Shown: positions 48,569 through 59,923, numbered from the stretch's first letter. The stretch is 64,000 nt of DNA from Candidatus Methylomicrobium oryzae (GCF_016745425.1 NZ_JAERVK010000006.1:1-64000); one strand, 5' to 3'. Numbers and translations are program-made. Notes: generated by a model not told the origin, from the letters alone.

Positions 48569-49267
48569 ATGAGTATTTCATCCCTTGGCTCAGCAGCTTC
48601 AGCCTGCTCAAGGCAAACTATTAATAGTTCCAGCCCTGTTCGGGACAACAACGAGGATAAAGATGGCTCCGGCAGTGTATCTGGGGCAAGAGGCGGTCAC
48701 CGTCGCCATGGCGACGGTGCGTTTATGCAGGATGTCGTGCAAACCTTGCAAAGTCTGGGCCTGAATTTACCAGCAGCCAACACGACCGGCACCAATACGG
48801 GTTCGACAACCGACGGTACAAGCAGCACCTCTCAAAACACGCCTGTATCATCATCCGATATAAAACAGGCACTGCATATATTTCTCCACGATTTGCGCCA
48901 CGCTGTCCATCAAAACGGCGCAGCATCCCCGGCCGGCGTTCCATCGAGCGGTACAACCGATGCCGACGGCGATAACAACGACAGCGGGCCGACGGCCTCC
49001 GGTGTAAATAACGGCTATAATGACTTCGGCACCAATCTGCAGAATTTGATCAATAGTCTCGGTTCCAACTCCGATAATAACGTTAACGGAGCCGATTCGA
49101 CTTTACAGACGGACTTCTCCAATTTGCTAACCGCCTTAGGTGGAAACACCGGCTCAGGCCAAACCCCTCCCACTTTGCAAGATTTTTTAACCAAGTTAGC
49201 AAGCAATTTGAGCCATAGCGGCAGCACCTCATCCGGTTCGGGTACTATTTTCCAAACCACTGCCTAA
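48569..49267 (+). CDS. Low-complexity Ser/Gly/Asn-rich hypothetical protein
   Basis: This 232-residue protein has a good ribosome site (AAGGAG) before ATG 48569. It has no signal peptide. Low-complexity runs rich in Ser, Thr, Gly, Asn and Asp alternate with three short helix-prone segments of similar type: FMQDVVQTLQSLGLNL, DIKQALHIFLHDLRHAV and DFSNLLTALGGNTGSG/LQDFLTKLASNL. The repeated helix-linker layout may be an unconventional secreted or regulatory protein. I recognise no named family. Confidence 0.72.
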   Translation: MSISSLGSAASACSRQTINSSSPVRDNNEDKDGSGSVSGARGGHRRHGDGAFMQDVVQTLQSLGLNLPAANTTGTNTGSTTDGTSSTSQNTPVSSSDIKQALHIFLHDLRHAVHQNGAASPAGVPSSGTTDADGDNNDSGPTASGVNNGYNDFGTNLQNLINSLGSNSDNNVNGADSTLQTDFSNLLTALGGNTGSGQTPPTLQDFLTKLASNLSHSGSTSSGSGTIFQTTA

Positions 49268-49463
49268 GGCTGAATCATTCCGGGATCAATGGAAAGGCGG
49301 GATACGCGCTGACTCACCGGTTGACTCAGATCTGCAAAAAAGCGCTGCCCACTCTTCCTGGCTGGAAAATAACCTTTAGCCAAGGGCACCTGCCGCATAC
49401 CATTTTCAAATTTTAATCATGAATCAACCATCAGAAAAGGTACGCGGTGCGTACTTTACCTGG
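49268..49463. other. Intergenic region with half a REP-like motif
   Basis: AAGGTACGCGGTGCGTACTT at 49438-49457 resembles one arm of the REP-like repeats at 5748 and 10241 and is itself palindromic. No gene is visible. Confidence 0.45.
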
Positions 49464-50130
49464 CTATTTTTTTACCGGAACAACATTAAGATGATATGTG
49501 ACGTCTTGTATCAAATCTACGTTTGGAATTTCCGCATGTAGATGCAAAATGTGCTGTCCAATCTTTAGTGGATTAAGCTTCACATAGAATCCCTCATTCA
49601 CTGCCGGCGGAATAAATACCGCCCGGAACATCACCAAGCCCGGCATCAGCGCACGACACATCAAATATGTTATCTTCAGGAAGAGTGATTGCAAATACTT
49701 TTGATCTAACATGCTGTAGTTCCTTAATTGCTTTGCCATCGATTTCAACCGATAAATTGGCAACTCCAGCAATGAAAGAAGCATTTAGAGCATACATAAC
49801 ATTAACAGAAATGTTATCCGGACCTTGCCCACACACATTAGGCGCATCGAAATATACGGTACTCATTACTGGAAAATAAACTGTCTTACCGGCAGGAATT
49901 GAACATGGTCGAGTAGTGGCCGGGCTTCCGCTCCAATCATCGGCTAAAAACCAAACTGAGCCATGTTGCCCAATAGCACACTTTTCTCCGCTATTATCAA
50001 ACATGGGATTATAGTAGGGCGGAATGGAAAGCATCCATTGATACCATTCAATACTCAATCTATTATTGGCAAAGGCTGTATTTGCCGGCAAGATCACTCC
50101 TAATCCAATGATTTTTAATAAATTATTCAA
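49464..50130 (-). pseudogene. Frameshifted exported protein
   Basis: The first frame (49594-50130) gives a signal peptide (LLKIIGLGVILPANTAFA), then WYQWMLSIPPYYNPMFDNSGEKCAIGQHGSVWFLAD and AGKTVYFPVMSTVYF, and ends prematurely in GGIYSAGSE. A second frame continues PPAVNEGFYVKLNPLKIGQHILHLHAEIPNVDLIQDVTYHLNVVPVKK to 49464. Joined near 49610-49620 they give one protein of about 222 residues of a widespread uncharacterised exported family. A one-base indel is the simplest cause. Confidence 0.65.
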
Positions 50131-50209
50131 TATTGCAAACTCTCTTTCTTAAACAAAAGTTTATAAATGCAGCCCATCCTACAGCCCTGACTTATTCGTC
50201 ATATTGTCC

Positions 50210-51028
50210 CTAATACCATGAACTTGTATCTACGCCTAAAGAATCTTCGACAGTTTCTACGGATTCTGGGGTATCGACAGGGCTCGACAACTCGCACGTA
50301 AAAGGAAACGTTTGTGGCAATATGGCACCCTCTCCACCACGCAAATCTGAATTTGAACCCCATTGAAGCTCACACTCGATCGAGCCGTCTATGCGAAACA
50401 TAATCGACTCATGGTTGATTTCATAAATTGTTACTTTGTCAGTATAAACTTCGTCTATAAAATGATGGGTAGCCAGTTCATCGATAGCGTCTATTGTTTC
50501 TCTCAGGGCCTCGTCAATAACAGCAGAATCAATATGTTCCCATAAGCCATCTATGACTAGCCTTCGGCAAATATTAACAGTAGACAAAAAGGCGTATACC
50601 GCTTCGTCTGTTTCATCGACTAAGACTTCAACCTCTACCTCAGGCAGATCAAATACATTTGGTTCAATATGCGTAAACTTATTTAACTTATTGATTACTC
50701 TAATTAGATCTTTGTGAATATTGTCGACATCTAGGCCAAGAGTATTTTTCACATATGAATCTTCTAGTCCTCCTTGAACCGCGTAGTATGCCTTTTGCTT
50801 TCTAGTAATTCCCTCTTCCTTATCTGTCTCGTTTTTATACCAGGAACACTGAATGACATTTTCGTCAGGCGCTAGCCGATGCAATACAAGCCTTGTCAAC
50901 TCACGCATTGCATATGAATAGTTATTCAAGCGCAATGGGTTTGACTTGTCCGCAAGGTTCTTCTGTGCAGCAGCGAAAAGATGCTTCTCAAAGCCGTCAC
51001 ATAGCTCTTTTTCTATTTCGGTAAACAT
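50210..51028 (-). CDS. Hypothetical protein, possible pPIWI-associated nuclease family
   Basis: This 272-residue soluble protein has a helical N-terminal part (FEKHLFAAAQKNLADKSNPLRLNNYSYAMRELTRLVLHRLAPDENVIQCSWY), a middle with IHKDLIRVINKLNKFTHIEPNVFDLPEVEVEVLVDET and a beta-rich acidic end. The first block resembles proteins described as pPIWI-associating, but I cannot confirm this without a profile search. No pPIWI gene is nearby. It stands alone between two gaps on the minus strand. Its codon use is more AT-rich than the backbone. Confidence 0.6.
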   Translation of the reverse strand: MFTEIEKELCDGFEKHLFAAAQKNLADKSNPLRLNNYSYAMRELTRLVLHRLAPDENVIQCSWYKNETDKEEGITRKQKAYYAVQGGLEDSYVKNTLGLDVDNIHKDLIRVINKLNKFTHIEPNVFDLPEVEVEVLVDETDEAVYAFLSTVNICRRLVIDGLWEHIDSAVIDEALRETIDAIDELATHHFIDEVYTDKVTIYEINHESIMFRIDGSIECELQWGSNSDLRGGEGAILPQTFPFTCELSSPVDTPESVETVEDSLGVDTSSWY

Positions 51029-51559
51029 CTACTTCCTAAGAGCATAACTAGATTTAGAGCTTCAAGAAATTAGACTAGGCTTCCTTCTAAGTCAAGATAA
51101 AATCTTGCCCGATCTTATATTGGACTGTTAAATCCTTGACACCGCACCCCGTACCGTACCCCGGTTAGCGAAGCGTAACCGGAGGTACGTTAATTTCCAA
51201 ATTCTACGGTCCTGAGGCATAGAGACCATCCATCGCGAACGATGGGCCTCCTTCGTCAGCCCATTCCACGGTCTTATTCAGCTCGATATACTTCCGCCAA
51301 GCCATAAAGAGACAATCAGGAATTTCGCAGCAATGGCAAATGTATGCTTTAAAGACGCCGCTCAACATTGCCAATAACCGGTCAGACAACAAACGGAGCA
51401 CCTCTGTTGGCCGGTCGGGTTCATTGGCATGTTATGCGGCATTTGGCTGAATCACCGCCTGATTGGCCACTTCCTCGATTCAGACGAAGAACTCCACAGC
51501 ACCCGTTTCGAGTTGTACATCGTGCCAGTTATCTTGGAGCTCCTTGTGCACTATCTACC
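51029..51559. other. Intergenic region, possible relics
   Basis: This 531-bp stretch has no firm gene. Minus-strand 51204-51350 (VFKAYICHCCEIPDCLFMAWRKYIEL) looks protein-like but lacks a start signal and may be a relic. ACCCCGGTTAGCGAAGCGTAACCGG at about 51160-51184 is an imperfect palindrome of REP type. Confidence 0.35.
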
Positions 51560-51850
51560 CTATTTTGCTTGGTGCGCGACAACTTCGCCAGACGTGACCT
51601 GAGGCGGGTTTGGGAGCAAAGAAGCTAAATTCTGCCGTACCCAGTCCACAGCCTTTCTGCTGGACTCTTCGGCGCCGGCTTTATCCTGAAAGACGCTAGT
51701 GGAAATCATTACACTACCGCCGGCATCGACCCAATAGTACGCCACAAACCCTGGGATCTGAGAAATGACTGGCACAAAATCTTCGCTCACCCGAAGTCCT
51801 GCCTCACTCGGATTGGTCACGCCTTCGTATCTTCGAACTGTTGCATACAT
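51560..51850 (-). CDS. ABM-like small protein
   Basis: This 96-residue protein resembles the dimeric alpha/beta-barrel (antibiotic biosynthesis monooxygenase-like) fold: MYATVRRYEGVTNPSEAG, PVISQIPGFVAYYWVDAGG, MISTSVFQDKAGAEESSRKAVDWVRQNL. I placed the start at 51850 because GGAGGTAG lies just upstream. Members often degrade small aromatic molecules or heme, or just bind ligands; no role is evident here. Confidence 0.75.
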   Translation of the reverse strand: MYATVRRYEGVTNPSEAGLRVSEDFVPVISQIPGFVAYYWVDAGGSVMISTSVFQDKAGAEESSRKAVDWVRQNLASLLPNPPQVTSGEVVAHQAK

Positions 51851-52322
51851 CGCTACCTCCTTCCACGGCATCTGCCGCGCGTTGTCTGAGAAATGAGCAA
51901 GTTATCCTGGCTTTGTAGAAAGAGATCAACTTGAGGTGGTCCACGTTCCATCTGCTCACCTCCTGTGTCGGACATTGTCTAACGAATTATTAGCTAACGT
52001 TCAAATTGAGTTAAAATATTTATCGTTAACCCAACACTTCAATGCATCAACTGTTGGGTTGCGAAAAATGCAACCTCACCTACGCAGCTCTCTCCGGCGG
52101 AAAAAATACTCAAAGCTTGATTTAATATAAGCGGCAGTCTTCCCTTTCTTAAGATAGCCATATTATGTAGGTAGGCTTATCTAGCGGCGGCATGGCCACC
52201 AGGAAGGCGAACCACCTCCTTAGCCCGCGCCCGGCCTCCGTGCCGAGCATCCTGGCGGCACGGGTGAGCATCCCCGCCAGATAGTGCGATGAGCGGCCAA
52301 TCTCTCGGGGTGAAGTATTTAA
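51851..52322. other. Intergenic region without gene
   Basis: This 472-bp stretch has no supported gene. CCAGGAAGGCGAACC...GGCGGCACGGG near 52199-52263 is GC-rich and may fold, perhaps as a terminator. The small frame at 51936-52130 has no start signal. Confidence 0.35.
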
Positions 52323-52640
52323 TCAATCTGTACCCCAATCTTCTGTGCTTTCATCTTTTGCTCTGCGCTTAGAGCGCATCCTCTCGCCGGCCAGTAGCAG
52401 AATCCCAGTCAAGAATGCGATCGCACTACCGCCTGATCCGGCATCGATCTCGGAGGCTTCATGGGGCCCCCCGTGATTTCCATTACCATTATGTCCGTGG
52501 CCATTGTTGCCTCTCGCCTTTATTTTACCGAGGCTAATATCACTCCCGGAATGAGGACGGCTTTTTTCCTGTTCGGCGTAAACATTACTGGTCATCATCA
52601 AGGCAATCAGCAAGGCCGGAACGATTTGTCGTCTATTCAT
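52323..52640 (-). CDS. Exported protein with VPEID-like C-terminal sorting tail
   Basis: This 105-residue protein has an N-terminal signal peptide (ALLIALMMTSNVYA), a His/Gly/Asn-rich middle (GNNGHGHNGNGNHGGPH) and a C-terminal tail. The tail is a short motif EASEIDAGSG (residues 61-70), a TM helix (SAIAFLTGILLLAG) and a basic end (ERMRSKRRAK). This tripartite tail is the layout of exosortase-type (PEP-CTERM) sorting signals, most like VPEID-CTERM. The residues after the basic cluster (DESTEDWGTD) extend further than usual. The exosortase is not in the window. Confidence 0.72.
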   Translation of the reverse strand: MNRRQIVPALLIALMMTSNVYAEQEKSRPHSGSDISLGKIKARGNNGHGHNGNGNHGGPHEASEIDAGSGGSAIAFLTGILLLAGERMRSKRRAKDESTEDWGTD

Positions 52641-52929
52641 AACACACCTCTGTTTTTACTTCCCTATGGCCTCTTCTGTCATCCTTTCGAATACAAAAGC
52701 TGGCCGAAGCCCTGACTTAAAGCTTGCCGCATTTCCGCGTACATTTCTGTTCGGCACCTCACCTAGATCCATTCACCTAGACTAAATCGCCAATTATCCG
52801 GAATGGATAGTCATTGTATCTAATAATTTCATTATGATCCCTTCAGACTTTGCGATAAACTCGAGCTCATCAATAGTCGGGAATTAACCTAACTATATTC
52901 AGTAACACATGGTTTTAAGGGTGGGTAAT

Positions 52930-53235
52930 ATGCATTACCAAAACTTTGTATTAATCTATCAAGCTTTGAGTGCCGATTTATTAGGCTTCAAACTTTCTTA
53001 TTCTGATTGGTCCTTCAAAAAACCCAAAGGCGAGGAGATAGACGTCACTAAAAACCTTATTGATCAGGCTTATAGGCTGTACTGTAAACTCAGTGAAATC
53101 ACCGTCCAGGAAATTACCCAAAACCAGGAATCTTCTGCACTTTATCGTTATTGCAGGCTGAGTCGAGTACGCGCCAAAGCGTTCATCCGCTATTATCGGC
53201 GCAAAACGAAATTCTCACCGCCTGCCCCCTCCTAA
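52930..53235 (+). CDS. Hypothetical protein
   Basis: This 101-residue soluble protein starts MHYQNFVLIYQALSADLLGF and ends with a basic RAKAFIRYYRRKTKFSPP. It is rich in Tyr and Lys and mainly helical. The start at 52930 is preceded by GGTGGG; an earlier Met at 52909 is possible. I recognise no family. Confidence 0.55.
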   Translation: MHYQNFVLIYQALSADLLGFKLSYSDWSFKKPKGEEIDVTKNLIDQAYRLYCKLSEITVQEITQNQESSALYRYCRLSRVRAKAFIRYYRRKTKFSPPAPS

Positions 53236-53459
53236 GCCGTAGCCGGATCGCGCGGTTTTTTGGATGGCATGTGTCAAAAAAATATTGTTCCTGTGAAAGG
53301 TTTTGGCTGGTAATTCCTTTTAAAGTAAGGGGGATCTGGCCTGCGTAAATATGCCGCAGCACCATTAACACTCAACAAAGTCAGAAATGATAAGCCTACA
53401 AAAGAGGGTGTTATTGGGCGAAACATCGATTCTGCTAAAAATTTTGGCAGGAGGTTAAT

Positions 53460-53579
53460 ATGTACAAGTTAGCCAGTAAAATTTTCCAGGTATTCTGGCG
53501 CATTGGTCAATACGATGCCTATACGCAGTCAATGATCTACATCATGCTGGGGTTTTCTGTGTTTCTGTTTGTCGGCTGA
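53460..53579 (+). CDS. 39-residue small membrane protein
   Basis: This short ORF has a near-perfect ribosome site (AGGAGG, five to six bases before the ATG). It encodes MYKLASKIFQVFWRIGQYD followed by one hydrophobic helix (SMIYIMLGFSVFLFVG). The strong signal makes translation likely. Function unknown. Confidence 0.6.
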   Translation: MYKLASKIFQVFWRIGQYDAYTQSMIYIMLGFSVFLFVG

Positions 53580-53647
53580 TTGCACGCATTTTACGGAGTC
53601 GACATTTACTTCAAGCTAAACCAATCACTCTATAGAGTGTATTTAAA

Positions 53648-53670
53648 GGGTCGCGTTTGAAACGCGACCC
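53648..53670 (+). terminator. Strong hairpin, GGGTCGCGTT/AACGCGACCC
   Basis: GGGTCGCGTT at 53648-53657 pairs perfectly with AACGCGACCC at 53661-53670 around a TGA loop. It lies 69 bases after the small membrane protein. No U tract follows, so Rho-independent action is uncertain. Confidence 0.55.
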
Positions 53671-53746
53671 ACTTTCAAAACTCCCCCTGAAAAATATTCT
53701 CATTTTTCCCCTAAAAAATGAGAATTTAAATCGGTAGCCTATCCCC

Positions 53747-54005
53747 ATGAGTTTCGCTACCGACATGCTCGCCCAGGTGCGAACGCCTTACACCAACGCG
53801 CTGAAGGGCAAAATGACCAAATTTCAACGGCCAATGGCTCGGACAGCACGACATTAAAATGTTGCGGGACGAGGTCGCCCATTGGCAGGCGCAGGTCGAC
53901 GCCGAAACGACGCGCGCGGGCGGCACTTCAGCGCGCAAGCCGATTCAGGCGGTGATCGGAGACCTCGCGCACGCCGCCGCATCGCAATATCGGGCTATTG
54001 TCTAG
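53747..54005 (+). pseudogene. Phage-like gene remnant with frameshift
   Basis: The first frame gives MSFATDMLAQVRTPYTNALKGKMTKFQRP and then loses sense. A second frame continues HDIKMLRDEVAHWQAQVDAETTRAGG and ends SQYRAIV at 54005. The joined product resembles small head-tail joining-type phage proteins, in which a helix of the LRDEVAHWQAQV kind is typical. It is the only phage-like gene here, so it is a relic. Confidence 0.45.
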
Positions 54006-54060
54006 AATGGCGCCCAACTTGACTTAATTGCAGTCAAGTTGGGCGCATGGCAAAGTAAAA

Positions 54061-56292
<2,232 letters not shown>

Positions 56293-56484
56293 TTATTTTT
56301 TGTTAGGGGTAATGAGAAAAAATATGCCGGAGAATTTAAACCTATGGATTACGTCTCCGGTAAGCGATAATTCGGCAAACATATTCAACCCGATAACGCA
56401 GTTATTTTGAAATTGATTTCGTCGATAAACCCATAGGCGGAATCAATAAGGTGCAGCCGTAAGATGATATTATGTCCGGCCGTT

Positions 56485-56590
56485 TAGGATCTGGTGGGAG
56501 ATAACTTTCCGAAGTTGATTGTTATTACTCCCCTCTTTGAAAAAGACGACTGCAGGGATGCCACCACTAAAGGGTGGTCTATGGACAGAG
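56485..56590. repeat. Dispersed intergenic repeat, copy B (inverse)
   Basis: This is the reverse complement of most of 103-225, sharing TAGGATCTGGTGG, ACTCCCCTCTTTGAAAAAGA, CGACTGCAGGGATGCCACCA and TAAAGGGTGGTCTATGGACA. GACGACTGCAGGGATG is repeated once more about 70 bases on (near 56618). Confidence 0.75.
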
Positions 56591-56687
56591 ATAGAGTAAC
56601 GCAGGGAGCAGTTACCGACGACTGCAGGGATGCAGGAGGTAGGCAATGCAGGAGCTATATTGCCGAGGGGCCGGGGGAGATTTTTTA

Positions 56688-56775
56688 ATAAATCCCCCTC
56701 GATCCCCCTTTTTCAAAGGGGGAAGTGTTTTTTAACGAAGTCCCCTTTTTCAAAGGCGGAAGTTATTTTTGACGA
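56688..56775. repeat. Two tandem 38-bp units
   Basis: CCCCCTTTTTCAAAGGGGGA in the first unit (around 56703) and CCCCTTTTTCAAAGGCGGA in the second (around 56742), each followed by AGT, a T-rich stretch and a GACGAA- or AACGAA-type end. Each unit is palindromic. They share the TTTTTCAAAG core with copies A and B above. Confidence 0.7.
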
Positions 56776-56846
56776 AATCCTTAGCCGAATATCTTCTCGA
56801 CCGGCTTTCTTAGCGGATACCCTACTCCAAAGTGGTATAAGAAATT

Positions 56847-57722
56847 ATGAACTTGCGTGATTTGAGCTACCTCGTGGCGGTAGCGGACTTAAGAAACTTC
56901 AGTCAAGCGGCTGAGCAATGCTCGATCAGCCAGCCAACCTTGAGCACACAGATTAAGAAACTCGAAGATTATCTGGGCGTCAACTTATTCGTGCGCGAGA
57001 AAAACAGTGTGGAAGTTACGGAAGCTTGCGAACAAATTTTGCCGATCGCCCGCAGAATTCTGGCTGACATTCAGACCATTCGGCAAATCGCCGCCCATGC
57101 CGGCGACCGTTACCGCAACATGCTGTCGCTGGGAGCCTTTCCCTCTCTGGCAAGCTACGTGCTGCCGGAATATGTATTCCGCATCAAGCAATACTATCCG
57201 GATCTCAAGCTTCAACTGGTCGAAGAAAAGACCGATGCGCTCATCGCGTTGCTGCTCGGCAAAAAGCTGGATGCGGCCTTGCTGGCCTTGCCCGTGGAAC
57301 ATGAGGCGCTGGAATGCCGGCCGCTTTTTGAAGATCCGTTTACCTTGGCCGTATGTGCCGACCATCCTCTGGCCCACCTGGAGGAAGTAGACTTGAACAG
57401 TGTGGCCAAGGAGAATCTGCTGTTGTTGGATGAAGGGCATTGTTTGCGGGATCAGACGCTGAAGCTGTGCGACCCTTCCCGGTTCGTTGAGCATGATTTC
57501 CGGGCTTCCAGCCTGGAAACCCTGCGTTTCATGGTTAAGAACGGCGTCGGAGTTACGCTGATGCCCTCCGTCGCCGTCCAGCCCGAGGATAACGACATTC
57601 GCTATATCAACATCCGCCAGCGGCCGAGCCGCACCATTGCGCTCATCTGGCTGCGAACTCATCCTCGCAGCGCGTTGCTGGAAACCTTGGCCAAACTGCT
57701 GGCCTATAAACCGTTGCCCTGA
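56847..57722 (+). CDS. oxyR: Hydrogen peroxide-responsive regulator OxyR
   Basis: OxyR is a LysR-type regulator that senses peroxide by forming a disulfide and then activates peroxide-defence genes. The 291-residue protein has an N-terminal winged helix (LRDLSYLVAVADLRNFSQAAEQCSISQPTLSTQIKKLE). The redox Cys pair is at positions 199 and 208 (EGHCLRDQTLKLC), exactly as in E. coli OxyR. It stands divergent to katG, which it very probably controls. No good ribosome site is visible before the ATG; GTG/TTG alternatives were not preferred. Confidence 0.95.
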   Translation: MNLRDLSYLVAVADLRNFSQAAEQCSISQPTLSTQIKKLEDYLGVNLFVREKNSVEVTEACEQILPIARRILADIQTIRQIAAHAGDRYRNMLSLGAFPSLASYVLPEYVFRIKQYYPDLKLQLVEEKTDALIALLLGKKLDAALLALPVEHEALECRPLFEDPFTLAVCADHPLAHLEEVDLNSVAKENLLLLDEGHCLRDQTLKLCDPSRFVEHDFRASSLETLRFMVKNGVGVTLMPSVAVQPEDNDIRYINIRQRPSRTIALIWLRTHPRSALLETLAKLLAYKPLP

Positions 57723-57805
57723 GCCTCGCCAAACCGCTTCCTGACTACGCCCCCAATGCGGACAGCGAAGCCGGCATTGGCGAATCTGCGAAGGATGCTC
57801 GAAGC

Positions 57806-58966
57806 CTAACGGCGAAAGGCATTTAGCTGAATCAAGCCTTCGTCGGATTTGGTAATGAAGCCTTGATTGATCAGATCGGCCCAGTCCCGGCTTTCGGTCG
57901 CGGGTGAGTAGCGGCGATAGAGTTCTTTATACCACGGTATTTTTTTTAGCTGGTATAAGGAGACAGTTTCTTGTTTGCCGCCAAGATAATCGAGAATAAC
58001 GTGTTCGCGGTGGTTGATACGCTTATCGCGGAGCAAGTCGCCCAACCAAGCCAATACCAGAAAATGCTGCACCAGATGATTGGCACGGTGGTGCAATCTT
58101 TCGAGAGTGACTGCAAAACCTTTTAAGACAAACTCAATAAAGCATTGATTGCAGAAGTCCGGATGGGTCTTTTCCTGTTTACGCGCGAGATTGAAAGCTG
58201 AAAAATAGGCATCGATGTTTTCCAGATAGTAGCGATCGATACCCCGCCCTGCGTATTTGTCGCCGGATGCCAGCAGAATGGTCTTTTCCAACAGCCGTCC
58301 CACGCGTCCGTTACCGTCCTGGAAAGGATGTATCCGTTCGAAATAATAATGGGCGAGCGGAGCGCGAAGCAGACTCGGCAAGCCGATGATTTCGTCGCTA
58401 TTCAGCCATTCGATCAACTTGCTCATGAGCAATTTAATATCGGCGTGTGCTTGCGGAGGCTTATAGACACCGCCATGTTCGCCGTCACCGACTTTTGTTA
58501 TTTTGCCTTTGGGATTATCGCGATATTCTCCGGGACGATAGCGCTCATCGTTAATTTCCTTACTAATGAGCCGGTGCAACGATAAGATAAAGGTTTCGGA
58601 CACCATAAACCGAGGCCGACCGGTTTCCTGCGCTTGTATGGCGGCAGTTTCCGCAAACCGATAGGCTTGGGTCAGATTGCTGATACGACGTTTGTGTTCT
58701 TCCTGGGTAATTCCTGGGGTGGATTCGATCACCTGCAAAATTTCGTCTTCCGTTAGCGTTCCGCCTTCAATCGTGTCGGTGCCGTGTATGCTGGATAACA
58801 GCGTCTCTTTCTCCAACTGGGAAGCGATGTCCGGCAATAACGGCAGCGATGAAAATAACCGATGCCCATAATTGACTTTGTCTATCAGCGGTTGAAGCCG
58901 GGCTAAATCAAATCCCGCTTGAAAGATAAAGATGCCGGAGCGATGGGTTTCGACTATCAATAACAT
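57806..58966 (-). CDS. Fic family protein (class II)
   Basis: This 386-residue enzyme has the Fic catalytic motif HPFQDGNGR at residues 213-221, required for transfer of AMP or other phosphorylated groups to protein side chains. An inhibitory helix motif T-X3-E-G (TDTIEG, residues 63-68) lies upstream, so it is class II, with self-inhibition. The N-terminal part (LARLQPLIDKVNYGHRLF) and the C-terminal winged-helix-like end (TVSLYQLKKIPWYKELYRRYSPATESRDWADLI) match common Fic/DUF4172-like proteins. It is alone; no antitoxin gene is adjacent. Confidence 0.93.
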   Translation of the reverse strand: MLLIVETHRSGIFIFQAGFDLARLQPLIDKVNYGHRLFSSLPLLPDIASQLEKETLLSSIHGTDTIEGGTLTEDEILQVIESTPGITQEEHKRRISNLTQAYRFAETAAIQAQETGRPRFMVSETFILSLHRLISKEINDERYRPGEYRDNPKGKITKVGDGEHGGVYKPPQAHADIKLLMSKLIEWLNSDEIIGLPSLLRAPLAHYYFERIHPFQDGNGRVGRLLEKTILLASGDKYAGRGIDRYYLENIDAYFSAFNLARKQEKTHPDFCNQCFIEFVLKGFAVTLERLHHRANHLVQHFLVLAWLGDLLRDKRINHREHVILDYLGGKQETVSLYQLKKIPWYKELYRRYSPATESRDWADLINQGFITKSDEGLIQLNAFRR

Positions 58967-59200
58967 GGCATCAAATTTTTCGAGCGTTTCCGCAATGATT
59001 TATGAAAATGTAAATATTTGTTTTATAAAATGAATATAAGTTATTTTCAAAGTTTATGAAAGCACTTTTGCAAGGCTTTTGATTAATTGGTAATAAAGCC
59101 GTCCGGAGTTAAGCTGAATTACGGAGCGCATCCCAGGCAATTTTTAGCCCGTATACCTATCGAACAGGTATATTCACGTGTGAATGTAAGGAGAGCCGAT

Positions 59201-59923
59201 ATGCTGAAAGCCATGAAACTGTTAGCCGTACTGGGTATTTGCCTCGCCTCGCTGCCCGGATGGGCCAAGACGGCCCGCGGCAAGCCCAAAGCCGTCACGG
59301 CCATTAATATCGCCCTGGATCCGGATGCGGCGCTAATGCAGAACGTAAAAGCCGCCAATGCCCGCCTGCTGCGGGACACGCCGAAGGGATTCGCCTTCGA
59401 TGCTACCCACAAGCCTCACATTACGCTCCTGCAGCGCTACGTGCTGACCGAACACCTCGACGGCCTTTACGCTGCGGTCGACAGAGTCCTCGCCAACCGG
59501 AAGGGCATCGATTTAAAGCTGCAGGCCTCCCGGTACGATTACACCCCCTGGAAAAATAAGGGGATTGGAATCCTGGTTGTCGAGCCGACTCCGGCGCTCC
59601 GCGCTCTGCAGCAACAATTGATCGAGGCGGCCGCCCCTTTTACGGTGAAAACAGGAACGGCTGCCGCTTTCTTTATCACCCCCGCCGAGCCCGACATAAA
59701 CCCGACGACTGCCGATTACGTTGAGACCTTTATACCCAAGCACACCGGCGACAATTACCATCCCCATGTCACCCTCGGCATGGCCTCGCCGGATTATCTG
59801 AAGAAAATAATCGCCGAACCTTTTAAAGCGTTCACGTTTTCGCCGGCCGGGGTATCGGTCTATCAACTCGGCAATTTCGGGACGGCGCGAAAGCAACTGA
59901 AAACCTGGCCAGGGGAACCTTGA
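59201..59923 (+). CDS. Exported 2H phosphoesterase (2'-5' RNA ligase-like)
   Basis: This 240-residue protein carries both catalytic motifs of the 2H superfamily: HKPHITLLQ (His73, Thr75) and YHPHVTLG (His189, Thr191). Such enzymes open 2',3'-cyclic phosphates or cleave 2'-5' bonds. A signal peptide (MKLLAVLGICLASLPGWA) precedes the domain, so it should act in the periplasm or outside, which is unusual for the family. AGGAG lies upstream of ATG 59201. It is followed by a hairpin terminator. Confidence 0.85.
   Translation: MLKAMKLLAVLGICLASLPGWAKTARGKPKAVTAINIALDPDAALMQNVKAANARLLRDTPKGFAFDATHKPHITLLQRYVLTEHLDGLYAAVDRVLANRKGIDLKLQASRYDYTPWKNKGIGILVVEPTPALRALQQQLIEAAAPFTVKTGTAAAFFITPAEPDINPTTADYVETFIPKHTGDNYHPHVTLGMASPDYLKKIIAEPFKAFTFSPAGVSVYQLGNFGTARKQLKTWPGEP

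Noticed and set aside
51368..51628. 86-codon plus-strand frame
   Set aside because: It runs antisense over the ABM-like gene end and is rich in Arg, Pro and His in the way of shadow frames.
56488..56860. Frames across the katG-oxyR gap
   Set aside because: They consist of repeat sequence and do not resemble proteins.
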